A stretch of 64,000 nt of DNA from Limnovirga soli (GCF_013106755.1 NZ_WHPF01000002.1:124001-188000); one strand, 5' to 3'. Positions 9,433 to 19,229 are shown, counted from the first letter of the stretch. A program made the numbers and translations. The notes: generated by a model from the sequence alone, not told the origin.

Positions 9433-10194
9433 ATGAGCAAGGTAATTATATCAGTTAATAATTTGGTGAAAAGCTATGGCAGTTTTGAAGCAGTTAAAAA
9501 TATCAGCTTTGATGTAATGGAAGGGGAGATTTTTGGTTTACTTGGCCCAAATGGTGCAGGCAAATCTACCACCCTGGAAATTATAGAAACTCTTAGGGAG
9601 AAAACCAGCGGAACTATTATAGTGGATGGTTTAGATTTGGATAAAAACCCTAACGATATTAAAAAAATTATTGGGGTGCAATTACAAACCTCCGGCTATT
9701 ATCCCAATTTAAAACTAACTGAACTAATTCAACTGTTCTCAGGCCTTTATAATAGAACGGTGGATGCAATGGAATTACTCGATTCAGTGAATTTGCGGGA
9801 TAAGGCTAATAGCAAGGTAAAAGAGTTAAGTGGCGGACAAAGACAGCGTTTTTCCATTGCCACTACTTTAATCAATAACCCAAAAATTATTTTTCTGGAT
9901 GAACCCACTACCGGCCTTGATCCTCAGGCAAGGAGAAATTTGTGGGATTTGATAAAAGGCCTGCGCCAGCGTGGCGCAACTGTAATAATTACCACCCATT
10001 ATATGGATGAGGCAGAAATACTTTGCGATAGGGTAGCTATAATGGACAGCGGTAAAATTATCTCCATGGCATCGCCCGATAAATTAATTGATGACCTGGT
10101 GGCTACCGGTTTTGAACGACCCAAGCAGCTGAAAAATGCCAGCCTGGAAGATGTTTTTATTCACCTTACCGGTAAGGAATGGAGAGATGATTAA
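9433..10194 (+). CDS. ABC transporter ATP-binding protein, no adjacent permease
   Basis: A 253-residue ATPase subunit. It shows Walker A GPNGAGKST, the signature LSGGQRQR, Walker B IIFLDEPTTGLDPQ and a switch His in ITTHYMDEAE. The closest general type is the drug/antibiotic-export (CcmA/DrrA-like) ATPase that works with a separate membrane permease. No permease lies on either side: the neighbours are a GNAT and a DinB-like enzyme. The partner must be elsewhere or the operon has been rearranged. Confidence 0.93.
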   Translation: MSKVIISVNNLVKSYGSFEAVKNISFDVMEGEIFGLLGPNGAGKSTTLEIIETLREKTSGTIIVDGLDLDKNPNDIKKIIGVQLQTSGYYPNLKLTELIQLFSGLYNRTVDAMELLDSVNLRDKANSKVKELSGGQRQRFSIATTLINNPKIIFLDEPTTGLDPQARRNLWDLIKGLRQRGATVIITTHYMDEAEILCDRVAIMDSGKIISMASPDKLIDDLVATGFERPKQLKNASLEDVFIHLTGKEWRDD

Positions 10195-10236
10195 AATGGT
10201 TTTAACCGATTTATTATTACCCAAAATAGTATTGCA

Positions 10237-10764
10237 ATGACAGATGATTTACGTTACCCGATTGGCAAATATGCCCCATTGCCTTTTTCGCACGAACAAA
10301 AAGAGAAATGGTTGCTGGATATAAAATTTCTGCCCGAAGATCTGGAAATGGCGATCCAAAACCTGGATGAACACCAGTTGCAAACACCTTACCGCGATGG
10401 TGGGTGGACAGTAAAACAATTAGTGCATCACGTAGCTGATAGCCATATGAATGCCTATATAAGGTTTAAATTGGGTATTACCGAAATAAACCCCGCCATA
10501 AAACCTTATGATGAAAAGGCCTGGGCCAACCTGCCAGATGTTGAACAATTACCCATCAATATATCGCTAACTATTTTACATGCATTACACCAGCGTTGGG
10601 TAATTGCTATTAAAGATCTTAGCGAGGAACAGTGGGAGCGTACCGTTTTTCATCCCGAGCATAAAATAAATATGAGCTTATGGCACCTGTTGGGCATGTA
10701 TGCCTGGCATGGTAAACACCATGTAAAACATATCCTGCATTTGAGAGAAAGAAATAGTTGGTAG
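10237..10764 (+). CDS. YfiT/BstA-like DinB-superfamily transferase
   Basis: A 175-residue four-helix-bundle protein. The metal-binding histidines are visible in VHHVADSH (around residues 67-74) and in the C-terminal HGKHHVKH. Members of this group are annotated as putative metal-dependent hydrolases or bacillithiol transferases. The gene lies 42 bp after the ABC ATPase in the same direction. The thiol cofactor is not shown by the sequence. Confidence 0.88.
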   Translation: MTDDLRYPIGKYAPLPFSHEQKEKWLLDIKFLPEDLEMAIQNLDEHQLQTPYRDGGWTVKQLVHHVADSHMNAYIRFKLGITEINPAIKPYDEKAWANLPDVEQLPINISLTILHALHQRWVIAIKDLSEEQWERTVFHPEHKINMSLWHLLGMYAWHGKHHVKHILHLRERNSW

Positions 10765-10797
10765 TGCTTTGTTTAAACAATATCCAAATTATACCTT

Positions 10798-11364
10798 ATG
10801 AGCAACTTAAGCTGGAAAACCGTTTCCAAAGAATATTTGTATCAGGAAACCTGGCTTACGGTACGTAAAGACCGTTGTACAAAACCCGATGGGAATGAAG
10901 TATACCCTTATTATGTGTTTGAATTTCCGGAATGGGCCACTGCTTTACCTATTACCGAAGATGGTAAAATAATATTGGTAAAACAGTATCGCCATGCACT
11001 GGGCGTTACCTGTATTGAACTTCCCGGCGGTTGTATTGATGATTCAGATGCATCACCCGAAGCTGGAATGCGGCGCGAATTATTAGAAGAAACGGGTTAT
11101 GTTTTTGATAATGTAATTCACCTTGGTGAAACTTCTCCAAACCCATCTACCAACAACAATCTAATGCATATGTATCTGGCAACAGGTGGAAAAAAAGTGG
11201 CTGAGCAACAACTGGATGCCAATGAAGAAATTCAGGTATTTGAAGTTACCATGGGAGAATTATTGCAGTTGCTGGATGAACAAAAAATTGTACAATCCAT
11301 GCATGTAACTACCATTTTATATGCCCTGCGTAAATTGGGTAGACTGGCATATATACCCGGATAA
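10798..11364 (+). CDS. Nudix hydrolase, ADP-ribose pyrophosphatase-like
   Basis: A 188-residue enzyme expected to hydrolyse a nucleoside diphosphate linked to another group, probably ADP-ribose or a similar sugar nucleotide. The core of the Nudix box is clear: RELLEETG at residues 93-100. The glycine-rich part before it (LPGGCIDDSDASPE) is diverged, with no Glu at the usual first position of the motif. It is the last gene of the plus-strand run that begins at 8960 and faces the radical SAM gene. Confidence 0.9.
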   Translation: MSNLSWKTVSKEYLYQETWLTVRKDRCTKPDGNEVYPYYVFEFPEWATALPITEDGKIILVKQYRHALGVTCIELPGGCIDDSDASPEAGMRRELLEETGYVFDNVIHLGETSPNPSTNNNLMHMYLATGGKKVAEQQLDANEEIQVFEVTMGELLQLLDEQKIVQSMHVTTILYALRKLGRLAYIPG

Positions 11365-11426
11365 TTTTTTGGTAGCCGTCAAATGATTTTTATGGCATCG
11401 CCGCTTGTTGCGTATTTGTTGCATTG

Positions 11427-11465
11427 CCGCGCAAATACCTCAATTCAACGTTCCTCATGTATTGC
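11427..11465 (-). repeat. Probable degenerate type B repeat
   Basis: The stretch keeps TTGCCGCGC, then TTCAACGTTCCTC and TATTGCAGC, which follow the type B order in the minus orientation. Several positions are lost. It faces the type A copy at 11524, as in the other pairs. Confidence 0.45.
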
Positions 11466-11523
11466 AGCAAAATGGTAAAATCTAAAGTGATTTGCCCAAC
11501 ATTTGCTCACCATTGTTCTAAAC

Positions 11524-11543
11524 GTACAAGAGTGCGACGCAAG
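11524..11543 (+). repeat. Dispersed repeat, type A core
   Basis: A full core copy in plus orientation in the gap between the convergent Nudix and radical SAM genes. The expected tail is weak here (CTGACTGGTACAAAA). Confidence 0.9.
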
Positions 11544-11587
11544 AGCAGCTTCATTATTTAATCTGCTGACTGGTACAAAAGACATTC

Positions 11588-13807
11588 TTATAATTGTAAT
11601 AGCCCGGCTTTATAGAGTGTGTTTATGGGTTTGTTATCCCAGAATAATTCAAAGTCTTCCATGCCGGTCTTTTCGTAACTGGTTTTTACTTCCTGCCAGG
11701 TTAATAATTGTGGGTTTTTTATGGAGACGCGTTCCAATATTTGCGCCAGCCAAAGGCCTTGTTCCTCACTTACTTTTATTGATAAAGTTTCCTGTTTGGT
11801 TGTAAACAATAGTTCCATCATAGGCCAGCTTTGGCCTTTTTTACTTTTGGTAAAAGGCAATAGATGCGGGGGATGGCCAATAAAAACTATTTTGGTGCCT
11901 GTGTTGGGCTGGCTATATATTTCCTCTTCTATGGCTTGTACAATATAATCTGGCGCAATGCTGGTTTTAGGCACTTTATGTTCAAACCATTTATGTAAGG
12001 GCTCGTCTAAAAAAGCCCCGTGCATAAAATTTAGCAAAGATTTTTTAAGCCCAAAAGCAAAGCTTTCATGATCTGCACCACCGGGGTCTTCATGGGGAAT
12101 ATCATTATTAGCAAAACTACCAATAGCGTTTTGTAATTTTTTTACCTTGTATTTTTCTGGTGCCAAACCTACAGGGCTATGCGCTGTCATGGTAAACAGG
12201 TGCCAAAAAGCAGATTGTAAAATGCCAGCCTTAAACATTTGCCTTACCATTTCAAGCGAGTCAATGGTTTCCTGTGCTGTTTGAGTGGGGAAGCCATACA
12301 TTAAATAGGCGTGCACCATAATTCCAGCCTGGGTAAAATGTTTGTTTACCCTTGCCACTTGCGCAACAGTAATGCCTTTTTGTATTAGTTCAAGCAAACG
12401 GTCTGAAGCTACTTCTAAACCACCTGATACCCCAATGCAACCAGCAGCTTTAAGTAAAAAGCAAAGATCACGTGTAAAGCTTTTTTCAAAACGAATATTC
12501 GTCCACCAGCTTACCACCAATTTTCGGCGAATAATTTCAATGGCCAGTGCCCGCATTAATGCCGGTGGAGCGGCTTCATCCACAAAGTGAAAACCATTTT
12601 GGCCTGTTTGCGCCATCATTTCTTCCATGCGGTTGCATAAAAGATTTGCAGCTACCGGTTCATAGAGTTTTATATAATCCAACGAAATATCACAGAAGGT
12701 ACATTTGCCCCAATAACACCCATGTGCCATAGTTAACTTATTCCAGCGGCCATCGCTCCATAAGCTATGCATGGGGTTAATAATCTCAATGGCAGATATA
12801 TATTTATCCAATAAAAAATCACTGTAGTCTGGCGTGCCCACCTGCCCTTGTTTATAATCGGTGCAGGAGGCATTGTTTATATAGGTTACCACACCATTTA
12901 ATAAAGTAAATGTGCGTTTTAGCTCCTCAATATTTTTAGTGCCTTGAATATAATGCACCAGATTTTCTATGGGTGCTTCTCCGTCATCCAGGGTAATAAA
13001 ATCTACAAATTCAAATACCCTTTTATCCTGTAGAGACCGCAGTTCAGTATTGGCAAAACCACCACCCAATGCCACTTTGGTGTTTGGGTAGCGTTGCTTT
13101 ATCCATTGTCCGCAACGTAGTGCGGCATACACATTACCGGGGAAAGGAACCGAAATGGCCACCAATATAGGCTGCACCATTTGCATACGTTGTTCCAGTA
13201 TTGTCAGCAATAAACCATCTATATAGGTTTTGCCCTGTTGCAGGGTATTATACAGCTCGTCAAAACTATTGGCGCTGCGGGCCAGTTTTTCTGCATAACG
13301 GCTAAACCCAAAATGCGGGTCAACCGTTTCCATAATCAAATCGCTCAGGTCTTCCAGATACATGGTGGCCAGGTGTTTGGCTTTATCCTGCGTTCCCATG
13401 GTTCCAAAAGCCCAAACCAGATCATCCAGCTGTTTAAAACGACTGGCTTCAGGCAAAAAACTACGTTTGCAAATCAGGTGGGCAAGGGTAGGATTTTTGC
13501 CCTGCAAAAAAAGCATGACGGCATCAATGCTTTGAATATAATCGTTTTGCAACGCAATAATGCGTTGAATATTTTCACTAAAATGACTGGTGTTATTGCC
13601 TAATTGAGCAAACAAATTGATTAAGCCTTCTTTGCAAAACAAAGCCAGTGTTACTTCTATTCCAAGATCGGCCTGGTAGGCTTTAATGTTTTTGGTATTA
13701 AGAAAGCCCTTTAAATAAGCCGTAGCAGGGTATGGCGTATTAAGTTGCGTAAAAGGTGGCGTAAATAAAAATACTGTATCGCTCAAATGAAAATATTTAT
13801 CAAGCAA
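11588..13807 (-). CDS. B12-binding-type radical SAM protein
   Basis: A 739-residue protein with an N-terminal part that resembles a cobalamin-binding fold (VALGGGFANTEL around residues 240-260) followed by a radical SAM core. The iron-sulfur cysteines are in GCYWGKCTFC: C364, C369 and C372, giving CX4CX2C in place of the usual CX3CX2C. The start is a TTG at 13807; an in-frame stop lies four codons upstream and no ATG fits the conserved N-terminus. The reaction is unknown; methylation or complex rearrangement is typical of the superfamily. It stands alone. Confidence 0.85.
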   Translation of the reverse strand: MLDKYFHLSDTVFLFTPPFTQLNTPYPATAYLKGFLNTKNIKAYQADLGIEVTLALFCKEGLINLFAQLGNNTSHFSENIQRIIALQNDYIQSIDAVMLFLQGKNPTLAHLICKRSFLPEASRFKQLDDLVWAFGTMGTQDKAKHLATMYLEDLSDLIMETVDPHFGFSRYAEKLARSANSFDELYNTLQQGKTYIDGLLLTILEQRMQMVQPILVAISVPFPGNVYAALRCGQWIKQRYPNTKVALGGGFANTELRSLQDKRVFEFVDFITLDDGEAPIENLVHYIQGTKNIEELKRTFTLLNGVVTYINNASCTDYKQGQVGTPDYSDFLLDKYISAIEIINPMHSLWSDGRWNKLTMAHGCYWGKCTFCDISLDYIKLYEPVAANLLCNRMEEMMAQTGQNGFHFVDEAAPPALMRALAIEIIRRKLVVSWWTNIRFEKSFTRDLCFLLKAAGCIGVSGGLEVASDRLLELIQKGITVAQVARVNKHFTQAGIMVHAYLMYGFPTQTAQETIDSLEMVRQMFKAGILQSAFWHLFTMTAHSPVGLAPEKYKVKKLQNAIGSFANNDIPHEDPGGADHESFAFGLKKSLLNFMHGAFLDEPLHKWFEHKVPKTSIAPDYIVQAIEEEIYSQPNTGTKIVFIGHPPHLLPFTKSKKGQSWPMMELLFTTKQETLSIKVSEEQGLWLAQILERVSIKNPQLLTWQEVKTSYEKTGMEDFELFWDNKPINTLYKAGLLQL

Positions 13808-14123
13808 AAATAAGCGTTAAAGCTTCAGTGTAAGCAAATGCATTTATTAGCCAGGCAATTGATACAGTAGTTTGGCTTTACTTGCGTCGCACTCTTGTAC
13901 GCCGGGAATGTATGGCAGCAAAAAAATACCGATAAATTGCCAATTGGTTTAATCTGGCTTTTGGATGTTTTAGGGTTTGAAACATAAGTGTAGTAAGCAT
14001 TGTAGAATAGTTACTACACCTTAAACATACAGTATACTATTTATTATTTTTTCATGTATAGGTATTTTTACAGGTATATTCTTCGCAAGGAGAGTAACCA
14101 CATAAAAAATAAACTATCCTATC
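13808..14123. other. Divergent intergenic region with one repeat
   Basis: About 316 bp between divergently transcribed genes. It holds a type A repeat (13880-13900) and AT-rich DNA; no clear consensus promoter was found for either gene. Confidence 0.6.
13880..13900 (-). repeat. Dispersed repeat, type A core
   Basis: A full core copy with TAAAGCC adjacent and a GCCTGGC-like tail at about 13851-13857. Confidence 0.92.
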
Positions 14124-16619
14124 ATGAAAACAAATTTTACCCACGGGGTTTTATTTGGTTTTGCCATTATTTTATGCATGTTGTTGTGTAATAATAATGC
14201 AAAAGCGCAATATACTTACCTCGGCACTTTTAACAGTGATGGTGTACCCAATTATCTGGAAAAAACAGGTGATGTATTTACTCCCTCTTTTCTAAAAAGT
14301 GTAAAAAACTCTCTTCCTGAGTCTTATCCCGTACCAAAATATCATCCTGATTACATCAATAAGGGCACAGAAACAGAAATTAAATTGGTTAAAGATGCTG
14401 ATGTATGGGTATCTTTTATTGATGAGGGGGCTGGTTATAAAAATGTACTGGGTTTTTATACTTACGACATGAATACCCCTCCTAAAACTGCACCAGCAGC
14501 AAGTAATATCACTATTATTTTCCCCAATGTATCTAAAATTGGTTTTGGTGGCGGATTGGTTGCCGGTGATAAGGTTTACCTGGGACGTTTTAAAGCGGGT
14601 ACCGGTATTGCCTGGTTTTTAATAGCCAATGGTTTTAATGCCACTAATAGTACAGTGGTGAATGGTTTGTGGAGATTATACTCAAACCCCAATTTTAACC
14701 CTGAAGCAGACTCCTCATTAAAAAGGCATACCATAATCTTAAAAGATACTGCCGAAAAAGCTTTTGCCCTAGGCTTTGAAGATGTAAAAAGAGACCTTGT
14801 TAATTGCGATCATGATTTTAATGATGTAATATTTAAAGTACAGGTTACCCCATTTGAAGCAGTTAAAAGTGATAGCATCATCATCATTGCACCGCCTGAT
14901 ACCAGTGTTAGCGGTGGCGGCGATGGAGGCCTGGAAAGCAAACGCGGCATTGCCGAAAAAGTGGCTGCCAGAAATGCTCAAAAAATTAAAAACCTGAGAC
15001 CCGACTTAAGTGATTATTCGCATTTGCCCTTATTTGCCAATAAGCAAAAGAATAACAATATAATACCTGGGCCAGGTGGTGTGAAAACCATTAGTCTTGA
15101 TCAGTTTGTACCTGTAGCACTTGCCGATGGTGTTACTGGTTATGCAACCTCTCCAACAGACCTGGAAACAATTACCAATGCGGTTAATGTTGTATCCGTA
15201 GACTTTGTACAGGAAACAGAAACAAAAGCTGTGGTACTGGCATTGGAAACAAATGAAAGGGCTTATGATCATACAAAAGCCATTTGCGACAGACTTAAAG
15301 GCGCCAGCATTTTACGTATTGATAGTGTGGAATACAATGGTTATAAATTTAACAGGTTCCTTTTAAAACAGGATGATGGTGCTTTGGAATATGCGGTTGT
15401 ATTTTCTGCAAGCATTAATAGCGAACGCAATGTGTTCTCCTTACAAACCCAATGGCTGCCCGAGCAATATGCACCAGATGATAAGTTCTATAATTTTCAG
15501 GTATGGTCTAACAATACTTACTATACCCAGCAGTTGGTAGAAGATATCATAAATAACCTGAATAATACCTATCCGGTTGAACAATTAAATAACAGCCTTA
15601 GAAGCCCTAAAGCCTATTTTACCAGAGGCACAGTAAACAATGGAAACATAACGCTTAATGTTTTAAATAATACAAATGCCAGTTCCTGTGCTGTAAGGTT
15701 TATAAAAACAGCTACAGAAGATGCTGTGCCAGCAACATCCTATTTAAATTATACCATTGCACCCAATGCCATAAGTGCTATTACTGTACCTATTGCAGAT
15801 GCATATGACGCTACGCTGGTATTATCTGTTAATGATAATATTGAAGATATTGTATATCTGGCAGATGGTGCCTGGGGACTGGAATACGATCATGACCGAG
15901 CAACCATTAATAAGTTTGATATCCAAAGTGGAGACCTGTCAAATGTTAATGCTGCCGATTATAAGGTGATGCGTAATATAGATTTAAAAGGCTCAACCAA
16001 TTACTATGTAAGCGCCTTTAAATTCTTACGAGGCAGTGCAATGCCTGTTGATCTTAGTGCTTTTAAAACCCTGCGCTTTAACGCCAAAGGAAACGAAGTA
16101 GTAGAAGTGGCGCTGATAAAAAATGGTATTAAAGAATTTGATAACCAGTATAGAAAATTAATCACCATTTCTCCTGATCAAACAGAGTACATACTTAGTT
16201 TAAACGAGTTTACCAATACAGATAAAACAGCCTTTAAACCAGATGATCTTACTTCTATTTTCTTTACTATCCAGTCAAAAGATGGGGTAAGTTTGCAAGG
16301 TTTTGATTTAGCGCTTAGTAATCTATATTTTAGTAAGGAAGAAAACCCATTGGTTACTAATTTGCAGTCAGGCAAAATATTGGTAGCACCAAACCCATCA
16401 AACGGATTATTTAAATTTTGCTTTCAGTTAAACCAGTCAGATAATTTAACCTATAACCTGTTAACGCTTAACGGACAAACCATTTTATCTGGCAAGTTTA
16501 CCGGAACCTCCGGCAGTAACTGTATCAATATTTCAAAACCTGGATTACGTCCGGGTACTTATTACCTGCAATTAAAAGGCGCTGCCACAAAAATGGCATC
16601 AACAGTAGTAATACAATAG
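14124..16619 (+). CDS. Secreted DUF4114 protein with T9SS type A sorting domain
   Basis: An 831-residue exported protein. It starts with a signal peptide ending near NAKAQ (residue 29). A DUF4114-like domain is visible around residues 125-245, including the acidic FEDVKRDLVNCDHDFNDVIFKV type segment. A long middle region of unknown fold follows. The last 80 residues form a type IX secretion sorting domain (APNPSNGLF at its start, STVVIQ at the end), so the protein should be surface-attached or released. A strong terminator follows, indicating a single-gene transcript. Confidence 0.88.
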   Translation: MKTNFTHGVLFGFAIILCMLLCNNNAKAQYTYLGTFNSDGVPNYLEKTGDVFTPSFLKSVKNSLPESYPVPKYHPDYINKGTETEIKLVKDADVWVSFIDEGAGYKNVLGFYTYDMNTPPKTAPAASNITIIFPNVSKIGFGGGLVAGDKVYLGRFKAGTGIAWFLIANGFNATNSTVVNGLWRLYSNPNFNPEADSSLKRHTIILKDTAEKAFALGFEDVKRDLVNCDHDFNDVIFKVQVTPFEAVKSDSIIIIAPPDTSVSGGGDGGLESKRGIAEKVAARNAQKIKNLRPDLSDYSHLPLFANKQKNNNIIPGPGGVKTISLDQFVPVALADGVTGYATSPTDLETITNAVNVVSVDFVQETETKAVVLALETNERAYDHTKAICDRLKGASILRIDSVEYNGYKFNRFLLKQDDGALEYAVVFSASINSERNVFSLQTQWLPEQYAPDDKFYNFQVWSNNTYYTQQLVEDIINNLNNTYPVEQLNNSLRSPKAYFTRGTVNNGNITLNVLNNTNASSCAVRFIKTATEDAVPATSYLNYTIAPNAISAITVPIADAYDATLVLSVNDNIEDIVYLADGAWGLEYDHDRATINKFDIQSGDLSNVNAADYKVMRNIDLKGSTNYYVSAFKFLRGSAMPVDLSAFKTLRFNAKGNEVVEVALIKNGIKEFDNQYRKLITISPDQTEYILSLNEFTNTDKTAFKPDDLTSIFFTIQSKDGVSLQGFDLALSNLYFSKEENPLVTNLQSGKILVAPNPSNGLFKFCFQLNQSDNLTYNLLTLNGQTILSGKFTGTSGSNCINISKPGLRPGTYYLQLKGAATKMASTVVIQ

Positions 16620-16639
16620 TTTAGTTGTTTTTATGTGAT

Positions 16640-16674
16640 AGGGTTAACCCGGTAGTTTGGGTTAACCCTTTTTT
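16640..16674 (+). terminator. Intrinsic terminator after the DUF4114 gene
   Basis: An 11 bp perfect stem (AGGGTTAACCC with its complement) has an 8-base loop and is followed by a T run. Confidence 0.92.
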
Positions 16675-16709
16675 ATTTTGAGCCAAACGCTAACAATTAT
16701 GGCAGCTGA

Positions 16710-16730
16710 ACTTGCGTCGCACTCTTGTAC
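16710..16730 (-). repeat. Dispersed repeat, type A core, left arm of an inverted pair
   Basis: A full core copy. It is the exact reverse complement of 16819-16839 over 21 bp, with 88 bp between. Confidence 0.95.
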
Positions 16731-16818
16731 GTTCGGGGCCATTGGCAGCTTTTAGTGTTCTTGTATTTAAGATTAATTATATAGAAACTGTGTATTCATA
16801 GCTGCATAAAGCTTTACA

Positions 16819-16839
16819 GTACAAGAGTGCGACGCAAGT
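16819..16839 (+). repeat. Dispersed repeat, type A core, right arm of an inverted pair
   Basis: A full core copy followed by TAAAGCC and a GCCGGG tail at about 16861-16867. It lies just upstream of the M61 peptidase promoter. Confidence 0.95.
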
Positions 16840-16899
16840 AAAGCCTCATAGTAATTATATTGCCGGGAACATAGTTTACAGCAGCATACACAAATCTTT

Positions 16900-16907
16900 T
16901 ACATTTG
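16900..16907 (+). promoter_or_regulatory. -7 promoter box TACATTTG for the M61 peptidase
   Basis: This matches TAnnTTTG and lies 30 bp before the ATG. A TTTA at the -33 distance replaces the usual TTTG. Confidence 0.5.
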
Positions 16908-16937
16908 TGCAACTCTTTATACTGCAACTTATTTACT

Positions 16938-18746
16938 ATGAAAAAATCTTTGTGTAAGGCCCTGCTAATTGTGTTGGTAACAGTTTTTTGTTGGCATTTT
17001 GGTGCTATTGCGCAACAAAGCAATATGCATTTTTTGGTTTCTATGCCACAACCAACTACCCATTATTTTCATGTGGAATTTAAAGTTAATAACCTGAAGC
17101 AGTCCAATACCTTGTTTAAATTACCATCGTGGACGCCCGGCTATTACTGGTTGGAGAACTATGCAAAAAACCTGGTTAACTTTAAAGCATTTGATGCAAA
17201 TGGCAAAAGCCTGGCATGGAAAAAAACGAGTAAGAACAGCTGGAATGTTACCGGTAATACAACTGCTGGCATTGTGGTAAGTTATGATATGTATGCCTTT
17301 AACCACTCTGTTGCAGATCCTTATTTGGATGAAGCCCATGCTTATATTCCACCAGCTGGTTTACTGATGTATATTGATAAACAACTACAACAGAATGCCA
17401 TTGTAGAAATACAACCTGCTAATGGTTGGAAAAGTATTTCTACAGGCTTAGAGCCGGTAAAAAATAAAGCCAATACCTTTTATGCCAACAATTTTGATGA
17501 ATTGTACGATTGTCCCATTTTAGCAGGTAATCATACGGTATGGTCATTTACAGTTAAAGGTATTACCCATGAAGTGGCATTAATGCAACCCGAGAAGTTT
17601 TCAAAGGAAAGCTTTTTAAAAGACCTTACAGCCATGGTATCTGCCGCATCTGATGTGGTGCATGATATTCCCTATAAACATTATACTTTTTTAATTATGG
17701 GTGATGGCCGTGGTGGTCTGGAGCACCGTAATTCTACTGCTGTATTTTCCAGTGGTACAGTGTATAATCCAAATGATACGGAAGGGTATAAGCGCTGGAT
17801 GAGTTTTTTGGCTCATGAATACTTTCATTTGTACAACATAAAATGTATTAGACCAATTGCATTAGGGCCATTTGATTATGATAAGGAGAATTATACCAAC
17901 ATGCTATGGGTATCAGAAGGAATTACAGTTTACTATGAATACCTGGTGTTAAATCGCTGCGGGTTATTAAATATGAGCGATTGCTTAGACCAGATTACCA
18001 GGAATTTGGAAGCCTATGAAAATGTGCCGGGTCATTTAATACAATCTGCTACACAAGCCAGCTTTGATACCTGGATACAGTTTTTTGCGCGTGGTGATAA
18101 TGCCAATAATACACAAATTTCCTATTACGATAAAGGTTGTGTACTTGGTTTTATGTTAGATGCTGCTATAAGGCATTCCAGTGGCAATAAACGATCGTTG
18201 GATGATGTTATGACTACATTATACCAGAAATATTATCAACAGCTAAAAAGAGGGTTTACTGATGATGAATTTAAACAGGTGTGCGAAGCCACTGCCGGTA
18301 GCAGCCTGAACGAGGTTTTTGAATATGCAGCCACAGTAAAGCAACCAGATTATAAAAAGTACTTTGCCTATGCTGGCCTATCGTTAAGCATCGAACCAAA
18401 ATATCCTGAAAATTTATATACAGGTATAACATTACAGGAAAAGGAAAACAAGTTATATGTAACAGGAGTGGCAGCCAATTCACCAGCATGGAGATTGGGT
18501 GTTAGCACAAACGATACAATAGTTACTGCAGATGGCATACATGTTAATGGCCTGGAGTTTAGTAATATTTTAAAAAATAAACACCGTGGAGATAGTATTA
18601 GTTTGGTACTTGAAAATGGATATGGTAAAAAGCAAATTAATATTATTGCAGAAAACAGAACCGAGAAGAAGTTTATTATTAAAAAGAATAGTCAGTTGAA
18701 TGTGCTGGATGATAGTATCCGCAAGTCGATTTTCCCAACAGAATAA
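16938..18746 (+). CDS. M61-family metallopeptidase with C-terminal PDZ domain
   Basis: A 602-residue exported aminopeptidase-like enzyme. The start at 16938 gives a clean signal peptide ending near GAIAQQ; a longer in-frame start is less likely because it precedes the signal. The zinc site HEYFH is at residues 293-297, followed by LYNIKCIRP, which is typical of glycyl-aminopeptidase-like M61 proteins. The catalytic domain is preceded by a beta-rich N-terminal domain, and a PDZ domain (GVAANSPAWRLGV) lies near residues 500-570. It is expected in the periplasm. It converges on the CDGSH gene, sharing a terminator. Confidence 0.94.
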   Translation: MKKSLCKALLIVLVTVFCWHFGAIAQQSNMHFLVSMPQPTTHYFHVEFKVNNLKQSNTLFKLPSWTPGYYWLENYAKNLVNFKAFDANGKSLAWKKTSKNSWNVTGNTTAGIVVSYDMYAFNHSVADPYLDEAHAYIPPAGLLMYIDKQLQQNAIVEIQPANGWKSISTGLEPVKNKANTFYANNFDELYDCPILAGNHTVWSFTVKGITHEVALMQPEKFSKESFLKDLTAMVSAASDVVHDIPYKHYTFLIMGDGRGGLEHRNSTAVFSSGTVYNPNDTEGYKRWMSFLAHEYFHLYNIKCIRPIALGPFDYDKENYTNMLWVSEGITVYYEYLVLNRCGLLNMSDCLDQITRNLEAYENVPGHLIQSATQASFDTWIQFFARGDNANNTQISYYDKGCVLGFMLDAAIRHSSGNKRSLDDVMTTLYQKYYQQLKRGFTDDEFKQVCEATAGSSLNEVFEYAATVKQPDYKKYFAYAGLSLSIEPKYPENLYTGITLQEKENKLYVTGVAANSPAWRLGVSTNDTIVTADGIHVNGLEFSNILKNKHRGDSISLVLENGYGKKQINIIAENRTEKKFIIKKNSQLNVLDDSIRKSIFPTE

Positions 18747-18765
18747 TACCAGCCACACCAAATAA

Positions 18766-18796
18766 AAAAAAGTACCTTTTTTGAAGGTACTTTTTT
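18766..18796 (+). terminator. Bidirectional intrinsic terminator
   Basis: A stem of AGTACCTT with AAGGTACT is flanked by A and T runs. It can serve both the M61 gene and the converging CDGSH gene. Confidence 0.88.
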
Positions 18797-18820
18797 ATGG
18801 GTGGATGTGTTTTTTACGAT

Positions 18821-19045
18821 TTATTCGGTTTTTTTGGGTGGTAAACCAAATGCAATGGCTTCATGATCAAAATTTCCTTTGTGTGCGCCATCGCAGAAAG
18901 GTTTGTTTTTTGAAAGGCCGCATCTGCAAAGAGATACAATGGTTCTTCCAGCCAAATCATACGTATTTCCATTCTTATCTACAATTTCGAAATCGCCATC
19001 TATTTTAAGCGAACCATTATTGTTTACGGTAATTTTAGTTGCCAT
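18821..19045 (-). CDS. CDGSH iron-sulfur domain protein
   Basis: A 74-residue protein with the 2Fe-2S binding motif CRCGLSKNKPFCDGAH, which supplies three Cys and one His ligand. Small bacterial CDGSH proteins are cytoplasmic electron carriers or cluster donors of uncertain role. The ATG is at 19045. It is a single gene with a shared terminator at its 3' end. Confidence 0.94.
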   Translation of the reverse strand: MATKITVNNNGSLKIDGDFEIVDKNGNTYDLAGRTIVSLCRCGLSKNKPFCDGAHKGNFDHEAIAFGLPPKKTE

Positions 19046-19229
19046 TTGCTGTATTATTTGGTGCTAAAATAATACAATGGCTGATAAGAACAGTTTTGTT
19101 TTAAAAGGAAAGGGAAAAATGGTGTTTTTCCAGGTTAGCAATTTCTCATTTATTAATAAACAAATTATTATGTAATGAGTGGTTAGAATAATAATGGGTT
19201 AGCAAGGCTTTTTATAGGAATTGGAATAT

